This document shows, one piece after another, positions 18,407-27,378 of a stretch of 64,000 bases of DNA. The DNA lies in assembly GCF_900292015.1 (NCBI RefSeq), contig NZ_LR130759.1, positions 2,790,001 through 2,854,000 on the forward strand, read 5' to 3'. The notes below the pieces were generated by a model, which did not search any database, had not been told where the DNA came from, and was given only the letters and a program-made list of their open reading frames with translations. How positions within the stretch are numbered: the stretch's first letter is position 1; each line of letters opens with the position of its first letter. The stretch comes from Mycobacterium basiliense (GTDB lineage Bacteria > Actinomycetota > Actinomycetes > Mycobacteriales > Mycobacteriaceae). The position numbers and the translations under genes were made by a program.

Positions 18407-19687
18407 ATGATTGATTTTGGGGCGCTTCCGCCGGAGATCAACTCGGGGCGGATGTATGTGGGTCCAGGTGCGGCGCCGATGCTGGCCGCGGCCGCGGCCT
18501 GGGACGAACTGGCTGCGGAGTTGCAGTCCATGGCGGCTTCATATGGTTCCACGATCGCGGGCTTGACCGTAGCGCCGTGGACAGGCGCGTCTTCGATCAC
18601 CATGGCGGCAGCGGCCGCACCATACGTGACCTGGATGAATACCACAGGTGCTCAGGCCGAGCAGGTTGCCACGCAGGCGAAACTCGCCGCCGGCGCGTAC
18701 GAGACGGCGTTTGCGGCCACGGTGCCGCCACCCGTCATCGCGGCCAACCGCGCGTTGCTCATGACGCTGATCGCCACCAACATCTTCGGGCAGAACACCC
18801 CCGCCATCGCGGCCACCGAAGCTCACTACCTGGAAATGTGGGCCCAAGACGCCGCGGCGATGTATGCGTACGCCGGGTCGTCGGCCACCGCCTCAGCGTT
18901 GACACCCTTTACCGAGCCACCGCAAACCACGAATCCGGCAGCGGGCGCCGCTCAGTCGGCCGCGGTGGCTCAGGCCAGCGGCACCGCCGCCAGCTCGGAC
19001 ATCACCTCGCAGCTGGCCGGGCTGATCACCTCGGTACCCAATGCGCTACAAAGCCTGGCAACCACCAGCGCGGTGCCGAGCGCGGCATCGATCCTGCCGG
19101 AGGTTTCCCTGCCACCGTGGCTGGCGACCGACCTGGCGAACTGGAACACCATCATGGCCACCTTGACCGGGCCGTTCTCGCTGCAGGGGATCAGTTCGAT
19201 ACCGGGTGGCCCGTTCCTGTCGTTCGGGCAGGTCTATGCCTACGCGCAAAATGCGCAGGGCCTGGACGCCTTCTTCACCCCAAAGGCCATTACCGGGGCG
19301 TTGGCGCCGTTGGCCCCGGAGCTGAGTCCGGGCGGCGTCGGCCTGACGTCGGCGTCGGCGCCGGGATCGGTATCGGGGGCGATGGGGCGTGCGGCCCTCG
19401 TCGGAAGCATGTCCGTACCGCAAGGCTGGACCCAGGCCGCTCCCGCGATGAGGTTGGTCTCCTCGATTACGCCTGCCAGCCTGGCAGCCGCACCAGCAGC
19501 CGCGGTACCGGGCGAAGCGGGTGTCTTTGGCCAAATGGCACTGTCCGGCCTCGCCGGACGTGCCCTGGGCGCCAGTACCTTCGGTTCGTCGAGCGGCGGT
19601 GCGGCCGCGAGCTCACTGGGCGGTGTTGTCGCCGAGGCCGACCCCGCCGCGGCCACGATCATCGTGATCCCGGCCCTGGACGAGTAA
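18407..19687 (+). CDS. PPE family protein, PPE-SVP subfamily with atypical C-terminus
   Basis: 426 residues from ATG 18407, placed five bases after GGAGG; a GTG at 18401 overlaps that site and is less likely. PPE domain ([43 protein letters not shown]), Ala-rich linker and SVP motif [10 protein letters not shown] are present. It does not end with the usual RYGFRP...RPPAAG; instead it closes with a Gly/Ala/Ser stretch and [12 protein letters not shown]. It is followed 87 bases on by another PPE gene, then a DUF732 gene and mgtC, the arrangement of PPE31-PPE33-Rv1810-mgtC in M. tuberculosis. Confidence 0.9.
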   Translation: MIDFGALPPEINSGRMYVGPGAAPMLAAAAAWDELAAELQSMAASYGSTIAGLTVAPWTGASSITMAAAAAPYVTWMNTTGAQAEQVATQAKLAAGAYETAFAATVPPPVIAANRALLMTLIATNIFGQNTPAIAATEAHYLEMWAQDAAAMYAYAGSSATASALTPFTEPPQTTNPAAGAAQSAAVAQASGTAASSDITSQLAGLITSVPNALQSLATTSAVPSAASILPEVSLPPWLATDLANWNTIMATLTGPFSLQGISSIPGGPFLSFGQVYAYAQNAQGLDAFFTPKAITGALAPLAPELSPGGVGLTSASAPGSVSGAMGRAALVGSMSVPQGWTQAAPAMRLVSSITPASLAAAPAAAVPGEAGVFGQMALSGLAGRALGASTFGSSSGGAAASSLGGVVAEADPAAATIIVIPALDE

Positions 19688-19774
19688 GGCGGTGCCCGCC
19701 ATGAATCACCAGCACACAGACACCCGTCCGGCGCGGGCGACACCGGCGCAGAAGACCAGGTAAGGGGTACCGAC

Positions 19775-21181
19775 ATGTTCTACGCAGCGTTTCCGCCGGA
19801 GATCAACTCGGGCCGGATGTACACCGGTGCCGGATCGGGACCGATGCTGGCCGCCGCGGCGGCCTGGGACGCGGTAGCCGCCGAATTGCAGGCGACGGCC
19901 GCCTCGTATTCGTCGGTGATCGAAGGCCTGGCGAGCGGGCCGTGGATCGGTCCTTCCTCGCTGGCGATGGCCGCTGCGGCGGCGCCATATGCGACGTGGA
20001 TGAGCGCCACCGCAGCCCAAGCCGCCGAGGCGGCGGCACAAGCCACCGCGGCGGCAACCGCCTACGAGGCCGCCTTTGCCGCCCATGTGCCACCCGTCGA
20101 GATCGCGGCCAACCGCGCGCAATTGGCAATGCTGGTGGCCACCAATCTGTTTGGTCAAAATACCGCGGCGATCGCCGCAACCGAGGCGCAGTACGGCGAG
20201 ATGTGGGCACAAGACGCCACCGCGATGGACAGCTACGCCAGCTCGTCGGCGGCCGCCAGCGAGGTGACACCGTTTGCGGAGCCACCGCAAGTCGTCAACG
20301 CGACCGGCGTGGCCAGTCAAGCCGTGACGGTGGGCCAGGCCGCCGCCAGTTCGCCGGCCGCTACCGTGCAAGATCTGCTGGCAAGTGGCCCCATCTCCTG
20401 GTTACTGCAGTTGGGGGCCGACCTCAGCACCGGCTATACGGCCGCCGTCACAGCGCTGCTGAACGGTCTGTTTGGGCCAACCGGGGCGGCGACCTATGTG
20501 AGCTTGTATAACGCCATCAAAACCCCGCTGGGCTTTACCACTGGTTTCAACGACATCGGGCTGCTGATCAACTTCCCGGCCTCCCAATTCCTCAAGTTTG
20601 CTCCGCACCCGGGGCTGGGCCCGCTCCCGAAGGACGCGCTGGGGGGTGGGCTGGGGCTCGGTCCGCACTGGGGCCAGGGCACACTTTTCAATGCGATATC
20701 GCCGGACGGGCCGACGGTCCACTGGGGACGAGGCACCCTGGTCGGGAAATTGACGGTTCCGCCGAGCTGGGCCGCCGCCACGCCCACCATCCGGACCGTA
20801 GCTGCTGCCCTGTCCGCCGCCGGGCCGGAAGCTGTCCCCGCGGCAGCGCTCGGCGAAGGGAGCTTGCTGAGTTCGATGGCGGTCGCGGGCATGCTCGGCA
20901 GTGCCTTCGGCGCGGCGGCGCCGGACGCATATAAGCGCGCCGGCGTCCGCGGGCGTCTTGCCCCGCTCAAAGACCTCAAGGACGCCACGTCACCGGAAAA
21001 ACTGAAGCGTCTGGTCGCACAGATATCGGAGAAACCCGAGAGCGTTCAGCACCACAGCGTGGATCAGGAGGGCCTGGACAGCCTGCTGGAACAACTGGCA
21101 AAGAAACCCGGCATCCATGCCGTGCACTTGTCCAAAGGTGACAAAGCCAAAGTCGTACCTTCGGATGCGCAGCGCGGCTAG
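19775..21181 (+). CDS. PPE family protein with charged C-terminal extension
   Basis: 468 residues. The opening [20 protein letters not shown] departs from MDFGALPPE but keeps Pro-Pro-Glu. PPE domain, linker and a variant SVP motif (VGKLTVPPSW) are present. After it, instead of the RPPAAG ending, there is a roughly 85-residue charged, Lys-rich tail. The tail includes LDSLLEQLAKKPGIHAVH followed by a GDKAK stretch, which resembles the last part of MgtC encoded 0.8 kb downstream (LERLVAELSLQPGIYAVH then GDQAD). Start follows GTAAGGGGTACC. Probable surface or secreted protein of the Mg2+-linked cluster; the tail's role is unknown. Confidence 0.88.
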   Translation: MFYAAFPPEINSGRMYTGAGSGPMLAAAAAWDAVAAELQATAASYSSVIEGLASGPWIGPSSLAMAAAAAPYATWMSATAAQAAEAAAQATAAATAYEAAFAAHVPPVEIAANRAQLAMLVATNLFGQNTAAIAATEAQYGEMWAQDATAMDSYASSSAAASEVTPFAEPPQVVNATGVASQAVTVGQAAASSPAATVQDLLASGPISWLLQLGADLSTGYTAAVTALLNGLFGPTGAATYVSLYNAIKTPLGFTTGFNDIGLLINFPASQFLKFAPHPGLGPLPKDALGGGLGLGPHWGQGTLFNAISPDGPTVHWGRGTLVGKLTVPPSWAAATPTIRTVAAALSAAGPEAVPAAALGEGSLLSSMAVAGMLGSAFGAAAPDAYKRAGVRGRLAPLKDLKDATSPEKLKRLVAQISEKPESVQHHSVDQEGLDSLLEQLAKKPGIHAVHLSKGDKAKVVPSDAQRG

Positions 21182-21531
21182 CGCCCCGGCGCAACTCAGC
21201 AGAACAACGAGTGGTGGATCGATATGTCTGACATGTCCGATTTGGCAACCAACTTCGTCTCGGTAACCCCCACGGTGGCGACGTTGAGATCGGCGACGTC
21301 CGTCGGAATGCGCGCTGGTCTTCGCCGCGGCTCGTCACTAGTTCCGATGCTGGACAACGTATTCAGGCCATCAAACGGAATGGCGCCGGGTATCGCCGAC
21401 GAGTGGCTCCGCGCCGTCACGGCACCCGTCGACAACGGTCACCGGTTCGGGCGGCAACACCTTCGGAGAGCCGGCTTCGGCCACCATGCGACAGCTGGCA
21501 AAGTTGCCGCGGAAGGGGAGAATGGTTAGCT
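21182..21531 (+). other. gap between PPE gene and DUF732 gene
   Basis: About 350 bases. A 101-codon plus-strand frame (21224-21529, MSDMSDLATNFVSVTP...) is open but has only a weak upstream site, no known domain and uneven codon use, so it is not called as a gene. The end supplies a purine-rich site (GAAGGGGAGAATGG) for the downstream gene. Confidence 0.4.
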
Positions 21532-21849
21532 ATGAAAGCGGTATTAGCGCTACTGGGGGCGTGTGCCATGATCGGCTTGGCCGCGCCCGCGTATGCCCAC
21601 CCGGACGAGAACGGTGACGACGCCGGCTTCCTGTCCGCTCTGCAACAAGCCGGCATCACCTATTCAGACCCGGGTCAAGCCATCGGATCCGCCAAAGCGG
21701 TGTGCTGGTGCCTGGATGGTGGCGAATCCGGCCTAGAGCTAGTGCATGACGTAAAGACCCACAATCCTGGCTTCAACATGGAGGCCGCGTCCCAGTTCGC
21801 CATGCTCGCGGCGAAGTTTTATTGTCCTCACCACCTCAACCAGGCCTGA
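21532..21849 (+). CDS. secreted DUF732 family protein (Rv1810-like)
   Basis: 105 residues. A clear signal peptide (MKAVLALLGACAMIGLAAP then AYA-H cleavage) is followed by a DUF732 domain with the family pattern: FLSALQQAGITYSDPGQAI, Cys pair near residues 60-62 and a C-terminal Cys (KFYCP). DUF732 proteins are small exported mycobacterial proteins of unknown function. In M. tuberculosis Rv1810 sits between PPE33 and mgtC and responds to Mg2+ starvation and phosphate-type regulators. ATG 21532 is chosen because upstream codons lack signal-peptide character. Confidence 0.9.
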   Translation: MKAVLALLGACAMIGLAAPAYAHPDENGDDAGFLSALQQAGITYSDPGQAIGSAKAVCWCLDGGESGLELVHDVKTHNPGFNMEAASQFAMLAAKFYCPHHLNQA

Positions 21850-21987
21850 TTCACTACCACAAAGCCAGGCGCGATTCCCCCGTCCCGGGAGGCGCCGCAA
21901 TACAACCGGTTCGCCTGTCACCTGCCGTTAACCCGCGTGTGGTTAGCTGCGGTCGCCGTCTAGCCGGTCGGAAAGGGGGGCGGTGCA

Positions 21988-22716
21988 GTGCAGAACCTGA
22001 GCATCGCCGACTTCGCGCTCCGGCTCGCAGTGGGGATGGGCTGCGGCGCCCTCATCGGCCTGGAACGGCAATGGCGGGCCCGCATGGCCGGGCTCCGCAC
22101 CAATGCGCTGGTGGCCACCGGAGCGACCCTGTTTGTGCTCTACGCCGCGGCCACCGAAGACAGCAGCCCGACTCGGGTTGCCTCCTATGTCGTTTCGGGA
22201 ATCGGGTTTCTCGGCGGTGGAGTGATTCTGCGCGAAGGATTCAATGTCCGCGGCCTCAATACTGCCGCCACGCTGTGGTGCTCTGCTGCGGTCGGCGTAC
22301 TGGCCGCCTCCGGACATCTGGTGTTCGCCCTGATCGCCACCGGCACCGTCGTCGCCATCCATGTGCTCGGGCGTCCGTTGGGCCGACTGATCGATCACGA
22401 TGGCGCGGTCGAGGAAGACGAGGGCCTAGAACCCTACCGGGTACAAATCCTCTGCCGGCCCAAGTCGGCGAAGTATGCACGCGCCCAAATCGTGCAACAC
22501 ACCGCGCGCAACGACATTATCCTGCGTGGTATTCACACCGGACAGGCCAGCGACGACAACATCACGTTGACCGCCCACGTCCTGATGAACGGCCATACCC
22601 CGGCCAAACTGGAACGCTTGGTGGCCGAGTTATCTTTGCAACCCGGCATTTACGCGGTGCATTGGTACACCGGCGATCAGGCCGATCCGTTGTTGCCGGC
22701 TTCGCAGTCCGATTGA
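21988..22716 (+). CDS. mgtC: MgtC family virulence-associated membrane protein
   Basis: 242 residues, GTG start (MQNLSIADFALRLAVG) after GGAAAGGGGGGCGG. The N-terminal half is the MgtC/SapB membrane domain, with IGLERQWRARMAGLRTNALV and the GIGFLGGGVI motif and about four or five transmembrane helices. The C-terminal half (from about 145) is the soluble ACT-like domain ending PGIYAVHWYTGDQ. MgtC is needed for growth in low Mg2+ and inside macrophages; it inhibits rather than transports in other bacteria. It is the last gene of the cluster that starts near the M-box. It lies convergent with the Rv1812c-like gene, 20 bases away. Confidence 0.95.
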   Translation: MQNLSIADFALRLAVGMGCGALIGLERQWRARMAGLRTNALVATGATLFVLYAAATEDSSPTRVASYVVSGIGFLGGGVILREGFNVRGLNTAATLWCSAAVGVLAASGHLVFALIATGTVVAIHVLGRPLGRLIDHDGAVEEDEGLEPYRVQILCRPKSAKYARAQIVQHTARNDIILRGIHTGQASDDNITLTAHVLMNGHTPAKLERLVAELSLQPGIYAVHWYTGDQADPLLPASQSD

Positions 22717-22736
22717 CTGCGGTCCAATCGAGGTGT

Positions 22737-23936
22737 CTAGGGACGAGACTGCAGGTCCGGCGCGGCGGCCGCCAACAAGTCGCCGCGGCTACGAGTCAGC
22801 GGTGGGTAGATGCGTCGTGTGTTAATGGTTTGCTTGGTGGCCTTGGCCTGTGCGCCACACGACACCACCACCCGATCCCATCCCTCGGTGTACACCGCGC
22901 CCGCCGGACCAAGATCGAGAACTGTTACATACCAAGGGATCCGAAGAGCAAGCATCGGTTCATCGAACAGATCGCTGATGACGTTGTACCCGGCATAGCG
23001 GCCCATTGGCCGCCCGTGCTGGCAGGACATCACCGACATGTGCTGGTCATCCATCCGCGCCGCAGCCACGTCGCCGGCAGCGAATATGGCGGGCACTCCA
23101 GTCGCCCGCAGGTAGTCGTCGACCTCGATCCGGCCCAGTCGATCGCGGCGTACCGCCAATTGTTGTGTGAGCGAGCTGGCCCGCATTCCAGCGCACCACA
23201 CCACGGTTCCCGCCTCGAGCCGCTCACCCGATGACAGCAACACCCCGGCCGCACTGACCGCGGCTACGCTGACCCCGGTGCGGGTCTGAACACCGTTGTC
23301 GGACAAGGCTTGTTCGATCACCGGCCGCGCTGCGGCACCCATATCGGAACCGACCCACCGATTGTGGTCAACCAGCACCACTCGGGGCGTGCCGGCCCGC
23401 CCGGCGAACAATGCTTCGAGCCTACTCGGCAGCTCGCATGCGGTCTCGATTCCGGTCAGCCCGGCACCGACCACCGCGACGGTGGCCGCTGCGATGGTCG
23501 GCGGACCAGTGGCCAGGCTTTGCAGATGGTGTTGCAGTCGGAGCGCGGCGTCGTAGCTATCGACATCGAATCCGAATTCGGCCAATCCTGGTAGGTCTGG
23601 CTTGATCAGCCGACTGCCCGATGCGAGCACCAACCGGTCATAGCCATATGTTCGGCCGCATGACGTGGTGACAGTTTTTGCGTCGGAGTCGATTCCCACA
23701 ACCTCTGCGGTGATGTGCCCGACACCGACGGGGTCCAGCACGTCGGCCAGGGGGATGCGGCACTCGGTCAGGTCGGCCTCGTAGTTGCGAACCCTGATGT
23801 CATGAAACGGTTTGGCGCTCAACACCGTGATGGCGACCGTCCCCGGCGGGACGGCGAGCTCTTCGAGTCGTCGGGCGGCGCCGAGTGCGGCCCACAGCCC
23901 CGCGAAACCGGAGCCAATCACCAGGACCCGGATCAA
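22737..23936 (-). CDS. NADH dehydrogenase-like FAD-dependent oxidoreductase (Rv1812c-like)
   Basis: 399 residues if translation starts at the TTG that overlaps the stop of the upstream hydrolase (TTGA, 23933-23936). A longer frame to 24032 would run back into that gene and is rejected. Two Rossmann dinucleotide motifs are seen: VLVIGSGFAGLWAA at the N-terminus for FAD and VAVVGAGLTGIETA in the middle for NAD(P)H. AAGDVAAARM near the C-terminus is the usual flavin contact. It is a type II NADH dehydrogenase-like enzyme; the electron acceptor is not evident. In M. tuberculosis Rv1813c, not a lipase, is the neighbour. Confidence 0.88.
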   Translation of the reverse strand: MIRVLVIGSGFAGLWAALGAARRLEELAVPPGTVAITVLSAKPFHDIRVRNYEADLTECRIPLADVLDPVGVGHITAEVVGIDSDAKTVTTSCGRTYGYDRLVLASGSRLIKPDLPGLAEFGFDVDSYDAALRLQHHLQSLATGPPTIAAATVAVVGAGLTGIETACELPSRLEALFAGRAGTPRVVLVDHNRWVGSDMGAAARPVIEQALSDNGVQTRTGVSVAAVSAAGVLLSSGERLEAGTVVWCAGMRASSLTQQLAVRRDRLGRIEVDDYLRATGVPAIFAAGDVAAARMDDQHMSVMSCQHGRPMGRYAGYNVISDLFDEPMLALRIPWYVTVLDLGPAGAVYTEGWDRVVVSCGAQAKATKQTINTRRIYPPLTRSRGDLLAAAAPDLQSRP

Positions 23937-24841
23937 CCTGTCAGCACCCGACGCATCTCGGCCAACGCCGCCGCCGCCTGACGGCCGGGCAGGAGCATCC
24001 ACGCGTGTAAACCCCCCTCGAGTTCGTACCATCCGACGTCCAGGCCTTCTGCTTGTGCCCGCCTGCGGAACGCGCGGGCATCGGGATTGAGCACATCGTG
24101 GGTGCCGGTGAAAACCGTCAGGCGGGGCAACCCGACCAGCGGTCCCATGCTCGGACTTACCAGGGTTGTGTCCAACGGATCACCGCCGGCATAACGGATG
24201 CCCGCCGCCCGCAGATCGTCGGGGTTGAGAAAGGGGTCGACTTTGGCGACCGCCGGTACGGCGGGATCCGGTAGCGCCGCGTGCATCCAGGGCGAGAGCA
24301 GCAACGCGTCGGTGGGCGGCGGAAGCCCCGCGTCGCGCACCGCATGGCACAGTGCAAATGCCATCCCCCCACCCGCCGAATCGCCCATGAACGCAATCGA
24401 ACTGGGGTCTCGGGTCTGCAGGACCCGCCGATATACCTGAAGCAGGAAAGGGAATACCTCGCGGTAGCTATGCTCGGGAGCGATGGGGTAGATCGGCACC
24501 GTCATGGTTCGCGCCAAGGTGTTCGCCAGCCTGGCAATTGCCGGCCAGTGGAAATAGGGGAGCAGGTCCAACACGTACGCGCCGCCGTGCAGATACAACA
24601 AGTGTCCGGTCGGTTGGCGATCGCCCAGCCGCGGGCTGATCTCGTAGACCGGGCGGCCGTCAAGGTCTGCCCGGGTGACGGCGATCTTCTTCAGCACCCG
24701 CCTGGGAGGCCGACCGCTGTACGGTGGCCGCGGATGCCGGGCCCAGCGATCCAGCTTCGCCGGCGGGAACAGCCTCTTGCGGACGCCCGTGGCACGGAGC
24801 AGCCGCTGGGTGAATGTTGGTTTTCGAGTCGAGCGGTCCAT
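23933..24841 (-). CDS. alpha/beta hydrolase, hormone-sensitive-lipase family esterase
   Basis: 302 residues. It has the oxyanion motif HGG (85-87), nucleophile in GDSAGG (Ser155), catalytic Asp249 (GTHDVLNPD) and His279 (GGLHAW): the family IV (HSL, alpha/beta hydrolase fold-3) pattern. It is most likely a short- or medium-chain carboxylesterase or lipase; the substrate cannot be read. No signal peptide is seen. It is divergent from erg3 (66 bases) and translationally coupled to the downstream NADH dehydrogenase-like gene. It takes the position held by Rv1813c in M. tuberculosis, so it is accessory relative to that genome. Confidence 0.88.
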   Translation of the reverse strand: MDRSTRKPTFTQRLLRATGVRKRLFPPAKLDRWARHPRPPYSGRPPRRVLKKIAVTRADLDGRPVYEISPRLGDRQPTGHLLYLHGGAYVLDLLPYFHWPAIARLANTLARTMTVPIYPIAPEHSYREVFPFLLQVYRRVLQTRDPSSIAFMGDSAGGGMAFALCHAVRDAGLPPPTDALLLSPWMHAALPDPAVPAVAKVDPFLNPDDLRAAGIRYAGGDPLDTTLVSPSMGPLVGLPRLTVFTGTHDVLNPDARAFRRRAQAEGLDVGWYELEGGLHAWMLLPGRQAAAALAEMRRVLTG

Positions 24842-24907
24842 CAGGTCCTAGCGTGTACGGTGTCGGGACGGTAGGCCAGCACGCGGGTTATCAGTAGGCT
24901 GTCTAAG

Positions 24908-25891
24908 GTGAGCGCCGTCACAGGCTTCTTGGCCGCGTTGCCTGCGGAAATGCGGGATCCGGTGCTGTTCGCCATTCCATTTTTTCTGTTTTTGCTGGTT
25001 CTCGAATGGACCGCCGCTCGCAAACTGGAGACGACCGAGGCAGCTGCAACAACTACGGCGAAGACACCGACCACACAGATCGCCCGCAGGTCGCGGCCGG
25101 CGACCGGCGCATACCACAGGCGCGATTCGGTGGCCAGCATCTCGATGGGCCTGGTGTCCCTGGCCACCACCGCTGGGTGGAAGCCCCTGGCTCTGCTGGG
25201 CTACGCGGCCCTCTACGCCTTTGTCGCCCCGTGGCACCTGTCGCCGAACCGCTGGTACACGTGGGTGATTGCGATCGTGGGAGTCGACCTGCTCTATTAC
25301 ACCTACCACCGGATGGCCCACCGTGTCCGGCTGATCTGGGCAACTCACCAAGCTCACCACTCCAGCGAATACTTCAACTTCGCCACCGCGTTGCGCCAGA
25401 AGTGGAACAACAGCGGCGAGGTGCTCATGTGGGTGCCATTGCCGCTCATCGGGTTGCCGCCCTGGATGGTGTTCTTTGGTTTCTCGGTGAGCCTCATCTA
25501 CCAGTTCTGGGTACACACCGAGCGGATCACCAAGCTGCCGCGATGGTTCGAGTTCATTTTCAACACTCCGTCGCATCATCGGGTGCACCACGGGATGGAC
25601 CAAATGTACTTGGACAGGAACTACGGGGGCATCCTGATCATTTGGGATCGGCTATTTCGCAGTTTCCAGGCGGAGATCACGCGTCCGCATTACGGGCTGA
25701 CCAAGCCGGTCGACACGTTCAACATCTGGCAGCTGCAGACCCGTGAATACGTGGCGATTGCGCGCGACTGGCGGTCGGCCACGCGCCTGCGTGACCGGCT
25801 CGGTTACGTCTTCGGACCGCCGGGTTGGCAACCGCACCCGTCCACGACCGCGCCCCCTCATGATGCCGTCCCGGTGGCCGCGTCCCGCTAG
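24908..25891 (+). CDS. erg3: sterol desaturase/fatty acid hydroxylase family membrane protein (Erg3-like)
   Basis: 327 residues from GTG 24908; an ATG 42 bases later (MRDPVLFAIPFF) is the alternative and matches the M. tuberculosis annotation, but neither has a good ribosome binding site. Three His clusters coordinate a di-iron centre: HRMAH, HQAHH and HHRVHH. Several transmembrane helices surround them. The family oxidises lipids (C5 desaturation in sterol synthesis, hydroxylation elsewhere). Mycobacteria make no sterols de novo, so the name erg3 reflects similarity only and the substrate is open. It is divergently transcribed from the esterase. Confidence 0.88.
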   Translation: MSAVTGFLAALPAEMRDPVLFAIPFFLFLLVLEWTAARKLETTEAAATTTAKTPTTQIARRSRPATGAYHRRDSVASISMGLVSLATTAGWKPLALLGYAALYAFVAPWHLSPNRWYTWVIAIVGVDLLYYTYHRMAHRVRLIWATHQAHHSSEYFNFATALRQKWNNSGEVLMWVPLPLIGLPPWMVFFGFSVSLIYQFWVHTERITKLPRWFEFIFNTPSHHRVHHGMDQMYLDRNYGGILIIWDRLFRSFQAEITRPHYGLTKPVDTFNIWQLQTREYVAIARDWRSATRLRDRLGYVFGPPGWQPHPSTTAPPHDAVPVAASR

Positions 25892-26011
25892 CGGCGCGCT
25901 GGGCCATGTAACGGCGGCGGCGCCCACGACGAAAAGCCATGCGTCAGGGTGGGAAACGCCGTAACCTCAAGCTGCGGTCGGCTGTTGAGCTGGCCACGAA
26001 GGATGGAGTCC

Positions 26012-26680
26012 ATGGTGGGCCGCCTGCCACTGCGCGCGATTGTCACATCGGCGACCGTCGCCGCCCTAGCCTGCGTGTGGGCACCTACCGCCCGCGCCGA
26101 GCCGCCACTGGTTTTCCCGGGCATGGAAATCCACCAAGACATCCACGTCTGCACCCTGGCGTATGTCGACCCCGCGATGCACATGGCTTTCTCGGCGGGC
26201 CACTGTCGAGGCCAGGGAGCAGTCACCGACCGCGCGAACAATGTCATCGGCCATCTTCAATCGTTTCGCGACAACACACCCAACGGTTCCACCGTGGCGA
26301 CCGACCAATCCATCGATGACTACGAGGCCATTGCGCTGGTCGACGATGTCAGATTGAGCAACATTTTGCCGGGTGGCCGAGCGCTGACGTCATCGCCCGG
26401 CTTGGCGCTTGCGCCGGGTCAGCCGGTCTGCCACTTCGGTATCAGCACGGGTGAGACCTGCGGGACCGTCGAGAGCGTCAACAACGGGTGGTTCACCATG
26501 ACCGGGGGGGTGACCAGCCAGCGGGGCGATTCGGGCGGACCGGTGTATCTGGCCGGTGGCGGTCCCGGACAACTTGTCGGCATCTTCAACAGTGTGTGGG
26601 GGGATTTCCCGGCCGCGGTGTCCTGGCGCACCACCCTCGATCAGATCCACCAAGATCTCGGAGCGCCCTTCCTCGGTTAG
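26012..26680 (+). CDS. secreted trypsin-fold serine protease-like protein (Rv1815-like)
   Basis: 222 residues from ATG 26012, preceded by GAAGGATGGAG; longer starts at 25949 and 26003 are less likely because a signal peptide begins at [11 protein letters not shown]. The signal peptide ends near ARAE. The chymotrypsin-like triad can be placed: His in SAGHCRG, Asp in DDYEAIAL and Ser in RGDSGGP. Cys residues near the His and before the Ser would form disulfides. It is homologous to Rv1815, an exported protein of unknown role. Function as an active protease is predicted, not shown. Confidence 0.88.
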   Translation: MVGRLPLRAIVTSATVAALACVWAPTARAEPPLVFPGMEIHQDIHVCTLAYVDPAMHMAFSAGHCRGQGAVTDRANNVIGHLQSFRDNTPNGSTVATDQSIDDYEAIALVDDVRLSNILPGGRALTSSPGLALAPGQPVCHFGISTGETCGTVESVNNGWFTMTGGVTSQRGDSGGPVYLAGGGPGQLVGIFNSVWGDFPAAVSWRTTLDQIHQDLGAPFLG

Positions 26681-26877
26681 ACACCGGGGTGGTCCAACCC
26701 AATCGATTTGGGGTCCGAACGGGTTCGGCCGGGGCGCACGGATCGTCGTCGGGTTGCGCGCTTGCTGGAGAACTAGAACGTGTTCACTCGGCCTCGCGGG
26801 GCCGACAGCTGGCCATGACGGCAAAGGTTACTCCTGACCCTTTCTGCGTTCAGAAGGCTGAGTTATCCTGCGAGACG

Positions 26878-27378
26878 ATGAACTTTTCCGCTCAGGCGCC
26901 AACACAGATCGCATGGGTTACCCAGGATCTGGATGCCACCGAAACGGCTCTCACCGGCTTGTTAGGCGTTCGGAAGTGGGTACGGATACCCGATGTGCAC
27001 TTTGCGGCGGATACCTGCAGCTATCGCGGCAAGCCGGCCGATTTCATCGCGAGCATCTCACTGAGCTATCTCGGTGACATGCAGTTGGAGCTGATCTCAC
27101 CGGTCCGCGGAGAGAATATCTATAGTGATTATTTGCGGGCCTCCGGTCCGGGCTTGCACCACGTCTGTATGGAAGCCGAAACCCCAGAGCGGTTCGAGAC
27201 CGCCGTAGCTGCGGCAGCACAGCACGGCGCCACGGTGGTGCAGCGCGGGGTGATGCCCGGTGGCATCCAGTTCGCCTATGTGGCGGCGCCACACGCGGGG
27301 GTTCCCTTTGTGGAGATCGCGTACTTCTCCCCAGAGATCAAGGCGTTTTACGACTACATCAAACAGGAGCAACGGTGA
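26878..27378 (+). CDS. VOC (glyoxalase/bleomycin-resistance) superfamily protein
   Basis: 166 residues from ATG 26878 (MNFSAQAPTQIAWVTQDL). An in-frame ATG at 26815 adds 21 residues but has no ribosome binding site. Two beta-alpha-beta-beta-beta units are suggested by the opening strand, MQLELISPVRG, the metal-ligand-like LHHVC stretch, and FVEIAYF near the end. VOC proteins use a metal for lyase, isomerase or dioxygenase steps, for example methylmalonyl-CoA epimerase. The GTG start of the flavoprotein overlaps its stop (GTGA), so the two probably act on one substrate. In M. tuberculosis a TetR regulator (Rv1816) precedes the flavoprotein instead. Confidence 0.8.
   Translation: MNFSAQAPTQIAWVTQDLDATETALTGLLGVRKWVRIPDVHFAADTCSYRGKPADFIASISLSYLGDMQLELISPVRGENIYSDYLRASGPGLHHVCMEAETPERFETAVAAAAQHGATVVQRGVMPGGIQFAYVAAPHAGVPFVEIAYFSPEIKAFYDYIKQEQR

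Noticed and set aside
19701..19763. 20-codon frame MNHQHTDTRP between two PPE genes.
   Set aside because: Too short and without a site to support as a gene.
21224..21529. 101-codon frame MSDMSDLATNF between a PPE and the DUF732 gene.
   Set aside because: Weak start, no domain and uneven codon use; left as unexplained.
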